Below are positions 33,651 through 42,805 of a DNA stretch of 64,000 bases, one piece after another. Under the pieces are notes generated by a model. That model was not told the origin of the DNA. It did no database searches and worked only from the letters and a program-made list of their open reading frames with translations. The number at the start of each line of letters is the position of its first letter. Position 1 is the stretch's first letter. The stretch comes from Sphingomonas jinjuensis (GTDB taxonomy: Bacteria; Pseudomonadota; Alphaproteobacteria; Sphingomonadales; Sphingomonadaceae), in assembly GCF_014197105.1 (NCBI RefSeq), contig NZ_JACIEV010000001.1:248001-312000 (forward strand), in the 5' to 3' direction. Position numbers and translations under genes: made by a program.

Positions 33651-35081
33651 TTAGTTGCTCGCCGTACCGCCGACCGTCAGCCCCTCGACCAGCAACGTCG
33701 GCTGACCGACACCGGCGGGCACGCTCTGCCCGCCCTTGCCGCAGACGCCGATGCCTTCGTCGAGCGCGAAGTCGTTGCCGACCCCTGTCACCTTGGTCAG
33801 CACCGTCGGCCCATCGCCGATCAGCGTCGCGCCCTTGATCGGCGCACCCAGCTTGCCGTCCTCGATCCGATAGGCCTCCGTGCAGCTGAAGACGAACTTG
33901 CCCGACACGATGTCGACCTGACCGCCGCCGAACGACTTGGCGAAGATGCCCTTCTTCACACGGGCCAGCAGCTCGGCGGGATCGTCCCGGCCCGCCTTCA
34001 TGAACGTGTTGGTCATTCGCGGCATCGGCGCATGCGCATAGCTTTCGCGGCGGCCGTTGCCCGTTGCCGGCACGCCCATCAGCCGCGCGTTGAGCCGGTC
34101 CTGCATATACCCCTTGAGGATGCCGTCCTCGATCAGCACGGTCTCGCGCGTCGGCGTGCCTTCGTCGTCGATCGACAGCGAGCCGCGCCGCCCCTCGATC
34201 GATCCGTCGTCGACGATGGTGATGCCGCGCGCCGCGACCTGCTCGCCGATCCGCCCCGAAAAGGCGCTGGTGCCCTTGCGATTGAAGTCGCCCTCCAGCC
34301 CGTGGCCGATCGCCTCGTGCAGCAGGACGCCGGGCCAACCCGGCCCGAGCAGCACCGTCATCTCGCCCGCCGGCGCCGCCACCGATTCCAGGTTCACCAG
34401 CGCCTGCGCCAGTGCTTCGTCGATCCCGCGCTGCCACGTCGTCTCGTCGAACAGCGATTCGTACAGATAGCGCCCACCGATGCCGAAGCTGCCCGTCTCG
34501 CGGCGGCCATTCGATTCTGCGACGATCTGGATGTTGAGCCGCACCAGCGGGCGCACGTCGGTGGCGGTGAAGCCATCCGGTCGCACGATCTCGACCACGC
34601 TCCAGCTGCCCGACAGGCCCACCGACACTTGGACGACGCGGGGATCGCGCGCGCGGGCGGCGGCGTCGATCGCCTGGCACAGGTTCACCTTCTCGGCGAA
34701 GGGGACCAGGTCGAGCGGATCGGCATCGGTGTACAACCGATGGTTCGTGCCCTGCGGTGCCGCCGCCTTGGCACCGGTGGCAGGATCGATCAGCGCCATC
34801 GTCTCGGCGGCACGCTTGATCGCCGCCTCCGACAGCTCGCTCGCATGGGCAAAGGCGGTCATCTCGCCCGACACCGCGCGCAGGCCGAAGCCGGCGTTGC
34901 TGTCGTAGCTTGCGGTCTTGAGCCGCCCGTCGTCGAACCCGAACGCCTCCGACCGGCGATATTGCAGATACAGCTCGCCGTCGTCGGCCCGCGCGAGCGC
35001 ATCGGCTGCCAGCCGCTTCGCCGCATCGGGCGACAGCTGGTCGCGATAGAGGAACGAGCGGGGATCTGCTGTGCTGGCCAT
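33651..35081 (-). CDS. tldD: TldD metalloprotease
   Basis: A 476-residue protease subunit that with TldE/PmbA trims unfolded peptides and modified-peptide precursors. The zinc motif HEAIGHGLEGD is present, along with FGGGQVDIVSGKFVF and GKGGQSVPAGVGQPTLLV at the C-terminus. The start was set at the ATG giving MASTADPRSF; an in-frame extension upstream is not family-like. The TldE/PmbA partner is not in the window. It converges on the ccdAB-type locus. Confidence 0.94.
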   Translation of the reverse strand: MASTADPRSFLYRDQLSPDAAKRLAADALARADDGELYLQYRRSEAFGFDDGRLKTASYDSNAGFGLRAVSGEMTAFAHASELSEAAIKRAAETMALIDPATGAKAAAPQGTNHRLYTDADPLDLVPFAEKVNLCQAIDAAARARDPRVVQVSVGLSGSWSVVEIVRPDGFTATDVRPLVRLNIQIVAESNGRRETGSFGIGGRYLYESLFDETTWQRGIDEALAQALVNLESVAAPAGEMTVLLGPGWPGVLLHEAIGHGLEGDFNRKGTSAFSGRIGEQVAARGITIVDDGSIEGRRGSLSIDDEGTPTRETVLIEDGILKGYMQDRLNARLMGVPATGNGRRESYAHAPMPRMTNTFMKAGRDDPAELLARVKKGIFAKSFGGGQVDIVSGKFVFSCTEAYRIEDGKLGAPIKGATLIGDGPTVLTKVTGVGNDFALDEGIGVCGKGGQSVPAGVGQPTLLVEGLTVGGTASN

Positions 35082-35247
35082 ACCCCCATGTAGGATGCCG
35101 ACGAGCCCGAGCATAGACGCCGCAGTGACGGTACGTTTTTGGTCGCAACCGAGCGCACGGTCGCTCGTTCTCGCTGCGTCCCTTATCCGCAACCGAGAAT
35201 AGTCCGATGTATCAGCTACGTGGCCGTGTCGGCCCGAAGGATGGCGT

Positions 35248-35775
35248 GTGCCCGTGAACGGCGTCGACGAGACGAACGCGGCACGCTTTGTGCGCGGGAT
35301 CGTCGCCGGTGCCGTAGCCGGCGCCGCCGCTTCCTTCGCGATGGATCGCTTTCAGGCTGCCTGGACGGCGCTGACGTCATCGCGTGACGCCGATGCTGAC
35401 GACGGCGAGCCATCCCAACCGGCCACCGTCAAGGCGGCGGATGCGGTGGCGAAGGCCGTTGCGGGTCGCCCGGTGCCGAAGCCGGACGAGCCGCTCGCCG
35501 GGCAGGCGGTCCACTATGCGCTCGGGATCGGCCTGGGCATCGCCTATGCGATCGCCGCCGAATATCGCCCCGCCGTCACGGCGGGCTATGGTACCGCCTT
35601 CGGGCTAGGCACCGCGACCGTACTCGACGAAGCCATCGTTCCGGCGGTCGGCTTGGGCGAGGCGCCCTGGAAATCCGACGTCGGAACCACCTTCTACGGC
35701 GTTGCCAGCCATCTCGTATTTGGCGTCGCGGCCGAAGCGGTGCGCCGCTCGCTGCGCGCGACGCTGGTCGCCTGA
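35248..35775 (+). CDS. DUF1440 (YagU-like) membrane protein
   Basis: A 175-residue inner-membrane protein. The N-terminal FVRGIVAGAVAGAAASFAMD and the later YALGIGLGIAYAIAAEY and YGTAFGLGTATVLDEAIV form hydrophobic helices typical of DUF1440; E. coli YagU has been tied to acid resistance. The GTG start is supported by GAAGGA six bases upstream (35236-35241). The 165 bp before it toward tldD hold no gene. The PfpI gene follows 25 bp downstream, so a stress-related operon of three genes is likely. Confidence 0.82.
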   Translation: MPVNGVDETNAARFVRGIVAGAVAGAAASFAMDRFQAAWTALTSSRDADADDGEPSQPATVKAADAVAKAVAGRPVPKPDEPLAGQAVHYALGIGLGIAYAIAAEYRPAVTAGYGTAFGLGTATVLDEAIVPAVGLGEAPWKSDVGTTFYGVASHLVFGVAAEAVRRSLRATLVA

Positions 35776-35800
35776 CCTTCTTCAAGCAAAGGAAAAGCCC

Positions 35801-36370
35801 ATGTCCCTCGACGGCAAGACCATCGCCCTCCTCGTCGCTCCGCGCGGTACTGAGGAACCCGAATTCACCAAGCCAAAGGCCGCGCTCGAACAGGCCAATG
35901 CCACCGTCGTCGTCATCGGCCTCGAGAGCGGCGAGGCGCAGCTCGTCAACAACGACCTCGATCCGGGCCAGACGGTCAGCGTCGACAAGACCATCGACCA
36001 GGTCAGTGCGCGCGAGTTCGACGGCCTCGTCATCCCCGGCGGCTCGGTCGGGGCTGATAAGCTGCGCGCCAGCCATCCGGTAATTCGCTTCGTCCACGAC
36101 TTCTTCCAGCAGGAAAAGCCGGTCGGTGTGATCTGCCACGGCCCCTGGCTGCTGGTCGAGGCCGACGTCGTCGACGGCCGCACCCTCACTTCGTTCCCGA
36201 CGGTGCGCACCGACATCGAGAACGCCGGCGGCAACTGGGTCGACGAGGAGGTCGTCACCGACCAGGGCCTCGTCACCAGCCGCAACCCCGACGACCTGCC
36301 CGCCTTCTGCGCCAAGATCGTCGAGGAATTTGCCGAAGGCCGCCATGCCGACCAGTCGGTGAGTGCCTGA
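35801..36370 (+). CDS. DJ-1/PfpI family protein
   Basis: A 189-residue protein with the class I glutamine amidotransferase-like fold. The nucleophile Cys112 sits in VICHGPWLL, with FDGLVIPGGS before it, as in PfpI and YhbO proteins that act as stress-linked proteases or deglycases. AAAGGA precedes the ATG at a good distance. It lies between the DUF1440 protein and an SDR enzyme, all on the same strand with short gaps, which suggests a shared general-stress transcript. Confidence 0.92.
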   Translation: MSLDGKTIALLVAPRGTEEPEFTKPKAALEQANATVVVIGLESGEAQLVNNDLDPGQTVSVDKTIDQVSAREFDGLVIPGGSVGADKLRASHPVIRFVHDFFQQEKPVGVICHGPWLLVEADVVDGRTLTSFPTVRTDIENAGGNWVDEEVVTDQGLVTSRNPDDLPAFCAKIVEEFAEGRHADQSVSA

Positions 36371-36371
36371 G

Positions 36372-37136
36372 ATGGCGCGCTTTACCGACAAGGTCGTTGT
36401 CGTCACCGGTGCCGCATCGGGCATCGGTGAGGGGGCCGTCCGCCGCTTCGCCGAGGAGGGCGCCAGCCTCGTTCTCGGCGACATCGACGCCGACGGGCTG
36501 GCGCGCGTCGCCGGCGATCTGGGCGATGCCAGGGTCGAGACGCTGGAAACCGACGTCAGCGACATGGCGGCATGCGAGAAGCTCGTCGCCTTCGCGCTGG
36601 AGAAGTTCGGCCGCATCGACGTGCTGGTCAACGATGCCGGCGTCGATCACCTCGGCAAGATCGACGAGGGCGACTTTAGCGCCTTCGCCAAGGTGATCGA
36701 GACCGACCTGTACGGTGTCGTCCAGATGTCGCGCGCCGCCATCGCGGCTCTGCGCGCGGCGAAGGGCTGCATCGTCAACATCTCGTCGGTGTCGGGCATC
36801 GGCGGCGACTGGAACCACAGCTTCTATTGTGCGGCGAAGGGTGGCGTCACAAACTTCACCCGCGCACTGGCGATGGACGAGGCGAAGAACGGGGTGCGCG
36901 TCAACGCGGTCAATCCGTCCCTTGTCTACACCGCGCTGACTGCCGACATGAAGGAGCAACCCGAACTGATCGCCAAGTTCGAGGAGCGTATCCCGATGGG
37001 TCGCGGCGCCGAGCCCGACGACATCGCCCCGGTCATCGCCTTTCTAGCGAGCGAGGACGCGCACTTCGTCAACGGCGTCAACTTGCCGGTGGATGGCGGA
37101 TTGTCGGCCGCGAATGGCCAACCGCCGCTGAGCTGA
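36372..37136 (+). CDS. SDR family oxidoreductase
   Basis: A 254-residue Rossmann enzyme. The nucleotide motif TGAASGIG is at residues 12-19, the NAG-type motif reads NDAG at 87-90, a serine near 139 (NISSVSG) and Tyr152-Lys156 (YCAAK) complete the catalytic set. Asp37 after the second strand favours NAD. The C-terminal [15 protein letters not shown] is typical. The substrate is unknown. It starts one base after the PfpI stop. As the nearest sugar-dehydrogenase-like gene, it is one candidate for the missing first step of the sugar cluster at 37.7-44.6 kb, which is speculation. Confidence 0.87.
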   Translation: MARFTDKVVVVTGAASGIGEGAVRRFAEEGASLVLGDIDADGLARVAGDLGDARVETLETDVSDMAACEKLVAFALEKFGRIDVLVNDAGVDHLGKIDEGDFSAFAKVIETDLYGVVQMSRAAIAALRAAKGCIVNISSVSGIGGDWNHSFYCAAKGGVTNFTRALAMDEAKNGVRVNAVNPSLVYTALTADMKEQPELIAKFEERIPMGRGAEPDDIAPVIAFLASEDAHFVNGVNLPVDGGLSAANGQPPLS

Positions 37137-37147
37137 GGAGTGTGACC

Positions 37148-37597
37148 ATGCCCGAATACCGCAAGAGCGACGAGGCGATCGCGAAGCTGACGCCCGAGCA
37201 ATATTATGTGACGCAGGAGGCCGGCACCGAGCGGCCCGGCACCGGCGAATATCTCAACAACAAGCAGCCCGGGCTCTATGTCGACATCGTGTCGGGCGAG
37301 CCGCTGTTCGCGTCGGCCGACAAGTTCGATTCGCATTGCGGCTGGCCCAGCTTCACCCGCCCGATCGAGCCCGCCAACGTCGACGAGCTGCGCGACACCA
37401 GCCACGGTATGGTGCGGACCGAGGTGCGGTCGAAGCACGGCGACAGCCACCTCGGCCATGTCTTCGACGATGGTCCGCGCGACCGCGGCGGACTGCGCTA
37501 TTGCATCAACTCCGCCTCGCTCCGCTTCGTCCCGCGCGATCGGATGGAGGCGGAAGGCTATGGCGAATACATCGATCAGGTCGACGCGGTTCGGTAA
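37148..37597 (+). CDS. msrB: Peptide-methionine (R)-S-oxide reductase, zinc-less type
   Basis: Repairs methionine-R-sulfoxide in proteins. The 149-residue product has the catalytic Cys119 in [11 protein letters not shown] and the second cysteine Cys64 in SHCGWPSF. All four zinc-binding cysteines of E. coli MsrB are replaced: the first pair region reads YVDIVSGEP and the second VRSKHGDSH. This is a known variant class without structural zinc. GAGGAG lies upstream of the ATG. It follows the SDR gene by 11 bp, fitting an oxidative-stress grouping with PfpI. Confidence 0.93.
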   Translation: MPEYRKSDEAIAKLTPEQYYVTQEAGTERPGTGEYLNNKQPGLYVDIVSGEPLFASADKFDSHCGWPSFTRPIEPANVDELRDTSHGMVRTEVRSKHGDSHLGHVFDDGPRDRGGLRYCINSASLRFVPRDRMEAEGYGEYIDQVDAVR

Positions 37598-37604
37598 TAT
37601 TTCC

Positions 37605-37686
37605 GTCATCCCGGCCTTGAGCCGGGATCCCGCTTCTTCTCGCAAGTGAGCAAGAAGCGGAATCCCGGGTCAACCCCGGGATGGCG
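37605..37686. repeat. Family B inverted repeat
   Basis: Left arm GTCATCCCGGCCTTGAGCCG then GGATCCCGC, and right arm GAATCCCGGGTCAACCCCG then GGATGGCG. An inner pair GCTTCTT and AAGAAGC also folds. It lies between the convergent msrB and aldehyde dehydrogenase genes. Confidence 0.85.
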
Positions 37687-37696
37687 AGCGTGCAGT

Positions 37697-39232
37697 TCAG
37701 GCCGGCACACCGTCCACCAGCTTCGGCCCTTCGGCGCCGTCGCGCAGCTCGGGCGGCAGCATCGCGGCGGGCATGTCCTGATAGCAGACCGGCCGCAGGA
37801 AGCGGTCGATCGCGAGGCTGCCGACCGAGGTCGAGCGACCGTCCGACGTCGACGGGAACGGGCCGCCATGCACCATCGCATGCGCCACCTCGACCCCCGT
37901 CGGCCAGCCATTGACGAGCACGCGGCCGGCGCGGCGCTCCAGCACCGGGACCAGCTCGGCCGCCGCCGCCTCGTCCGCCGCATCCATCTGGATCGTCGCG
38001 GTCAGCTGGCCCTCCAGCCCGCGCAGCACGCGCTTCACCTCGTCCAGATCGGCGCAGCGCACGACCAGCGACGAGGCACCGAACACTTCCTCGCCGAGCG
38101 CCGGATCGCCCAGGAAGCCGCGCGCGTCGGTGGTGAACAGCCGCGAAGCCTCGGTCGCGACGCCATCACCGGCAAGCCCGCATGCGATCTGCCTCACCGC
38201 GGCATGGCCGGCCAGCGCCTCGGTGCCCTTCGCATAGGCCTGCCGGATGCCGCCGGTCAGCATCGGCTGTGGCGTATGGCCCGACAGCGCGGCGGCTGCC
38301 GCCGCCTCGAAAGCGTCGATCCCCTCGCCCTCGATCGCCAGCACCAGGCCTGGGTTGGTGCAGAACTGCCCCGACCCCATCGTCAGCGACGCGACGAAGC
38401 CCTCGCCCAGCGCCTTGCCGCGCGCCGCCAGCGCCGCCGGCATCAGCACGACCGGATTGACGCTCGACATCTCGGCGTAGACCGGGATCGGCACCGGCCG
38501 GCTCTGCGCCAGCCGCATCAGCGCGAGGCCGCCGCCGCGCGAGCCGGTGAAGCCGACCGCGGCGATGCGCGGGTCCTTCACCAACGCCTCGCCCAGCTCG
38601 TTACCGGGCCCACGGACATGGCCGAAGGTTCCTGCCGGCATCCCGCACCGCTCGACCGCGCGCTGGATCGCTTCGGCCACCATCGCGTCGGTGCCCGGAT
38701 GCGCTGGATGCCCCTTCACCACGACCGGGCAGCCAGCGGCGAGCGCCGAGGCGGTGTCGCCGCCGGCGGTGGAGAAGGCGAGCGGGAAGTTCGACGCGCC
38801 GAACACCGCGACCGGGCCGAGCGGGATCATCCGCAGGCGCAGGTCGGCGCGCGGCAGCGGCTGGCGATCGGGCATCGCCGGATCGATCCGCACCTCGCGC
38901 CAATGGCCAGCGCGCACGACGCCGGCGAACAGCTTGAGCTGGCCGACGGTGCGCCCGCGCTCGCCGGTCAGCCGCGCCTGGGGCAGGCCGCTTTCCAGCA
39001 TCGCGCGCTCGATCAGCGCATCGCCCAGCGCCAGGATCTCGTCGCCGATCGCTTCCAGGAATGCGGCACGCGCCTCGGCATCGGTGGCGCGATAGGCGTC
39101 GAACGCGGCATCGGCGGCGGCGCAGGCGGCGTCGACATCGGCGAGCGTGCTGACCGGATAGGCCGGCTCGATCGGCTCGCCGGTCGCCGCGGCGATGCCC
39201 CGGAACGTCGGCTTCTGGTCGGTGGCTGACAT
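37697..39232 (-). CDS. Alpha-ketoglutaric semialdehyde-type aldehyde dehydrogenase
   Basis: A 511-residue NAD(P)-dependent aldehyde dehydrogenase. The catalytic cysteine is in [12 protein letters not shown] and the general-base glutamate in [31 protein letters not shown] and FTGSRGGG are in the cofactor domain. The subgroup with this motif set oxidises 2-ketoglutarate semialdehyde at the end of oxidative pentose and hexarate pathways. The ATG giving MSATDQ is preceded by AAAGGA; an upstream extension overlaps the divergent promoter and is not real. It is divergent from the SMP-30 gene across an 82-bp gap that contains a TATGTCTGACT motif. Confidence 0.9.
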   Translation of the reverse strand: MSATDQKPTFRGIAAATGEPIEPAYPVSTLADVDAACAAADAAFDAYRATDAEARAAFLEAIGDEILALGDALIERAMLESGLPQARLTGERGRTVGQLKLFAGVVRAGHWREVRIDPAMPDRQPLPRADLRLRMIPLGPVAVFGASNFPLAFSTAGGDTASALAAGCPVVVKGHPAHPGTDAMVAEAIQRAVERCGMPAGTFGHVRGPGNELGEALVKDPRIAAVGFTGSRGGGLALMRLAQSRPVPIPVYAEMSSVNPVVLMPAALAARGKALGEGFVASLTMGSGQFCTNPGLVLAIEGEGIDAFEAAAAAALSGHTPQPMLTGGIRQAYAKGTEALAGHAAVRQIACGLAGDGVATEASRLFTTDARGFLGDPALGEEVFGASSLVVRCADLDEVKRVLRGLEGQLTATIQMDAADEAAAAELVPVLERRAGRVLVNGWPTGVEVAHAMVHGGPFPSTSDGRSTSVGSLAIDRFLRPVCYQDMPAAMLPPELRDGAEGPKLVDGVPA

Positions 39233-39244
39233 GATCGATCCTTT

Positions 39245-39255
39245 TATGTCTGACT
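39245..39255. promoter_or_regulatory. Shared 11-bp motif, possible operator (copy 1)
   Basis: TATGTCTGACT lies in the divergent promoter region between the aldehyde dehydrogenase and SMP-30 genes. Its centre GTC-T-GAC is a small inverted repeat, in the style of FCD-type GntR operators. The identical 11-mer recurs at 41576-41586 in the other divergent promoter of this cluster. Confidence 0.5.
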
Positions 39256-39314
39256 TGATTGTCGCTATAGGCATCGCCGCCATTGGCGACAACATGATGG
39301 GGCAGGAGAGCGCG

Positions 39315-40187
39315 ATGACGGTACGGCAGTTGTGGGACGGACAGGCCCTGTTGGGCGAAGGCCCGGTGTGGGATGCGGCGCGCAATTGCCTGTGGTTCGT
39401 CGATATCAAGGCCCCCGCCGTCCACCGTCACGACCCCGCCACCGGCCATACCGACAGCTGGGCGGCGCCCGCGCCGGTCGGCTGGGTGCTGCCTGCCGAT
39501 AACGGCCTGCTGCTCGCCGGATTGAAGACCGGGCTGCATCGCTTCGACCCAGCCGACGGCAGCTTCACTCACCTGAGCGACGTCGAATCCGATGCCCCGG
39601 GCAACCGGCTGAACGACGCCACGATCGGGCCCGACGGCATCGTCTGGTTCGGCAGCATGGACGATTCGCACGAGCAGCAGTCCGGCCGCGTCTATCGCTG
39701 GGATGGCGAGCGGGTCGCCGCGACCGGCATCGATCCGGTCTGCATCACCAATGGCCCTGCGGTGTCACCCGATGGCCGCATTCTCTATCACGTCGATACC
39801 GTCGCCGGCATCATCCATGCGGTGACGATCGAGGCGGACGGCAGCACCGGCGCGATGCGCGACTTCGCGACGATCGATCCCGCCGACGGCAACCCTGACG
39901 GCGTCACCTGCGATTCCCAAGGCAATGTGTGGGTCGGCATCTGGGGCGGCTGGTGTGCGCGGCTCTACGCGCCCGACGGATCGATCCTGACCGAGGTGAA
40001 GCTGCCCGCCGCCAACGTCACCAAGGTCGCGCTCGGCGGTCCCGACCTCAAGACCGCCTATGTCACTACCGCGCACATCGGCCTCAGCGACGAAGAACGC
40101 GCCGGCCAGCCGGCCGCGGGCAATCTCTTCGCCTTCGAGGTGGAGGTGCCGGGCCAGCGGCTGCCGACGGTGCGGATGGCGCGCTGA
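39315..40187 (+). CDS. SMP-30/gluconolactonase family sugar lactonase
   Basis: A 290-residue six-bladed beta-propeller lactonase. The metal ligands appear as Glu15 in LLGEGPVWD, Asn in the segment [13 protein letters not shown], and Asp in [12 protein letters not shown]. It would hydrolyse an aldonolactone to the aldonic acid, feeding the dehydratase encoded at 42806. AGGAG precedes the ATG. It is divergent from the semialdehyde dehydrogenase and convergent with the sugar permease. Confidence 0.91.
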   Translation: MTVRQLWDGQALLGEGPVWDAARNCLWFVDIKAPAVHRHDPATGHTDSWAAPAPVGWVLPADNGLLLAGLKTGLHRFDPADGSFTHLSDVESDAPGNRLNDATIGPDGIVWFGSMDDSHEQQSGRVYRWDGERVAATGIDPVCITNGPAVSPDGRILYHVDTVAGIIHAVTIEADGSTGAMRDFATIDPADGNPDGVTCDSQGNVWVGIWGGWCARLYAPDGSILTEVKLPAANVTKVALGGPDLKTAYVTTAHIGLSDEERAGQPAAGNLFAFEVEVPGQRLPTVRMAR

Positions 40188-40211
40188 CCCGGCCGGCCGG
40201 GGCCGCGCCGG

Positions 40212-41525
40212 TCAGTCGACCGGCCGCGGCTCCACCGGCGGCAGCGCGTTGGTCGGCTTGCAGCCCCACACTGCGTAGAACAGCACGTACAGCTCGCACA
40301 GCGCGGTGACGATGAAGCCCCACTGGATGCCATAGCGATCGGCGATGTTGCCCTGGATGAACACCAGCGCGCCGCCGGCGATCGACATGATGAGCAGCCC
40401 CGACCCTTCCTCGGTCAGCGGCCCCAGGCCGCGGATCGCGAGCGCGAAGATCGTCGGGAACATGATCGAGTGGAACAACCCCACCGCGATCAGTGCGTAC
40501 ATCGCGCCCGGTCCCTGGAGGAACGTCGCCGCCAGTGCCGAGACGAGCGCGCCGAGTGCGAACACCGCCAGCACCTTTTCCGGCGCAATATATTTCATGA
40601 TGTACGCACCGGCGAAGCGGCCGACCATCATCCCGCCCCACACGAAGGTCAGGTAATAGGCGGCCTGCTCGTGCGTGATGTTGGCGATATTGGGCTGCGA
40701 CGCGAAGTTGATGAACAGGTTGCCGACGCCGATCTCCGCCAGCACGTAGAGGAAGATGCCGAAGCAGCCGAGAACGAGGTTGCGATGCTTCCACAGCGAC
40801 AGGCCGCGGCGCTCCTCGGCATTGGCGCGCTGCGTCGACGCACCCAGCGCCGGCAGATGCGCACGGGCGATCACCACCGCCAGGATCGCGAGCACGATCG
40901 CGACGATCAGGTACGGCAGCTCGGTCGCCTGCGCGTCGGCCATGCGCTGCGCATAGGTCAGCTGCGTCCCCTCCGCCGAGGTGCCCGCGGTGGTGCGCCC
41001 CAGGATCAGGTAGCGACCGAACACGATCGCCAGCACGTCGCCGGTGGTGTTGAACGCCTGCACCAGCGTCAGCCGCGACTCCGCCGTCTCGGGCGGGCCG
41101 ATCACGGCGACATAGGGGTTCGCCGCGACCTGGAGCAGCGCGATGCCGCACGACACGGTGAACAGCGCCGCCAGCGTCACGCCATAGGACGGCAGGCTCG
41201 CCGCCAGGATCATCGCCGCCGAGCCGATCGTCATGATGACGAGGCCGATGACCAGTGCCTTCTGGTACCCGATCCGCTCGATCAGCTTCGCCGCCGGGAT
41301 CGAGGCGACCAGATAGCCGACGAACCAGGTCGACTCGATCAGCGTCGTCTGCGTGTAATTGAGGTCGAACACGCTGCGCAGGTGCGGCAGCAGCGTGTTG
41401 TTGATGACGGTGATGAAGCCCCACATGAAGAACAGCGAGGCGAGCAGCGCCAGCGCCGGGCCATAGGAGGGACGTCCCCCGGGATGCATCGCCGCCACAT
41501 GCGACGAACCGACCGGACCTGCCAT
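40212..41525 (-). CDS. FHS-type sugar MFS transporter (FucP/GluP-like)
   Basis: A 437-residue permease with twelve hydrophobic helices. The segment LFFMWGFITVINNTLLPHL in helix 1 and ANPYVAVIGPPETAESRLTL in the helix 4-5 region are diagnostic of the fucose-galactose-glucose:H+ symporter family. It would import the sugar used by the neighbouring catabolic genes. AAGGAGGG lies a few bases before the chosen ATG giving MAGPVGSSH. Divergent from the aldose epimerase, with the second TATGTCTGACT motif between them. Confidence 0.92.
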   Translation of the reverse strand: MAGPVGSSHVAAMHPGGRPSYGPALALLASLFFMWGFITVINNTLLPHLRSVFDLNYTQTTLIESTWFVGYLVASIPAAKLIERIGYQKALVIGLVIMTIGSAAMILAASLPSYGVTLAALFTVSCGIALLQVAANPYVAVIGPPETAESRLTLVQAFNTTGDVLAIVFGRYLILGRTTAGTSAEGTQLTYAQRMADAQATELPYLIVAIVLAILAVVIARAHLPALGASTQRANAEERRGLSLWKHRNLVLGCFGIFLYVLAEIGVGNLFINFASQPNIANITHEQAAYYLTFVWGGMMVGRFAGAYIMKYIAPEKVLAVFALGALVSALAATFLQGPGAMYALIAVGLFHSIMFPTIFALAIRGLGPLTEEGSGLLIMSIAGGALVFIQGNIADRYGIQWGFIVTALCELYVLFYAVWGCKPTNALPPVEPRPVD

Positions 41526-41575
41526 CCATCCCTCCTTCAATATTGTCTCTGCGCCGGCGTCTTGCGCGGCGGTTA

Positions 41576-41586
41576 TATGTCTGACT
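41576..41586. promoter_or_regulatory. Shared 11-bp motif, possible operator (copy 2)
   Basis: TATGTCTGACT, identical to 39245-39255, lies 51 bp upstream of the permease start and 62 bp upstream of the epimerase start, followed by an AT-rich TATATATTGC that could hold a -10 box. Its placement between two divergent catabolic genes suits a repressor that controls both. Confidence 0.5.
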
Positions 41587-41647
41587 ATATATTGCACTGG
41601 CGGCCAGTCAACGCTCAAACCACAGGCCGATCGGAGGGGTGTTCAGC

Positions 41648-42790
41648 ATGAAGAAGGCGTTTCTGGCGGGCTGTGCCGTGATGGCCGTCACGGTGGCCAC
41701 GATCGATCCTGCCGCGGCCGCCACCGCGACCCGGTCAAACTTCGGCACGATGCCCGACGGCACGGCGGTGGAGGCGGTGACGCTCACCGGCAGCAACGGC
41801 GTCAGCGCGCGGATCACCACGCTCGGCGCGACGCTGCAGGCGTTCAACGTGCCCGACCGCAACGGCAAGGTCGCCGACATCACGCTCGGCTATGACGATC
41901 TGGCGAGCTACGTCGCCAAGCCCAATTTCTGGGGCCAGACGGTCGGCCGCTACGCCAATCGCATCGCCGGCGGCCGCTTCACGCTCGACGGCAAGCCCTA
42001 TCAGCTGCCGCTCAACGACAAGACCAACTCGCTCCACGGCGGCAGCGACGGTTTCGACAAGCGCGTCTTCCGCATCGTCTCGGTCGCCAGCGGCGCGCAG
42101 GCGAAGGTCGTCATGACGATGACCAGCCCGGCGGGCGACCAGGGCTATCCCGGCACGCTCGCCGTCACCGTCACCTACGCGCTCGACGACAAGGGCTCGC
42201 TGACGATCGACATGGACGCGAAGACCGACGCACCCACGATCGTCAACCTGACCAACCATGCCTTGTTCAACCTGGCCGGCGACGGCGCGCCGGGCGGCAT
42301 CTACGGCCAGCGACTGATGATCGCCGCCAGGCGCTTCACCCCCGTCAACGCCGCGCTGATCCCGACCGGCGAGCAGCGGGCCGTCGCCGGCACCGTGTTC
42401 GACTTCACCAAGCCGCGCAGCCTGGGCGACGGCATCCGCAATGGGCGCGAGCCGCAGATCGCGATCGGCCGCGGCTGGGACCATAATTTCGTCCTCGACA
42501 AGGGCGCGACCGCCGAGCCGGGCCTCGCCGCCCGCGCCGAAGACCCCGCCTCCGGCCGCGTGCTGGAGGTGTGGACGACCGAGCCCGGCGTCCAATTCTA
42601 TTCGGGCAACTTCCTCGACGGCACCTTCGTCGGCAAGCAGGGCCACGTCTATCGCATGGGCGACGGCTTCGCGCTCGAACCGCAGAAATTTCCCGATACC
42701 CCCAACCAGCCCGCGTTCGGCTCCGCCCGCGTCGATCCGGGCAAGCCCTATCACCACCGCATGATCTATCGCGTATCGACCGCGCGCTGA
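41648..42790 (+). CDS. Secreted aldose 1-epimerase
   Basis: A 380-residue galactose-mutarotase-like protein with a Sec signal peptide (residues 1-25, ending near PAAAATA), so it acts in the periplasm. The catalytic residues appear as histidine in NKTN-distal SLHGGSDGF, His in LTNHALFNLAGDG and the C-terminal glutamate in FALEPQKFPD. It would interconvert sugar anomers ahead of uptake or of a periplasmic dehydrogenase. GGAGG lies 10 bases before the ATG. The dehydratase follows 15 bp downstream. Confidence 0.92.
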   Translation: MKKAFLAGCAVMAVTVATIDPAAAATATRSNFGTMPDGTAVEAVTLTGSNGVSARITTLGATLQAFNVPDRNGKVADITLGYDDLASYVAKPNFWGQTVGRYANRIAGGRFTLDGKPYQLPLNDKTNSLHGGSDGFDKRVFRIVSVASGAQAKVVMTMTSPAGDQGYPGTLAVTVTYALDDKGSLTIDMDAKTDAPTIVNLTNHALFNLAGDGAPGGIYGQRLMIAARRFTPVNAALIPTGEQRAVAGTVFDFTKPRSLGDGIRNGREPQIAIGRGWDHNFVLDKGATAEPGLAARAEDPASGRVLEVWTTEPGVQFYSGNFLDGTFVGKQGHVYRMGDGFALEPQKFPDTPNQPAFGSARVDPGKPYHHRMIYRVSTAR

Positions 42791-42805
42791 TCGGAGAGCT
42801 TTTCG

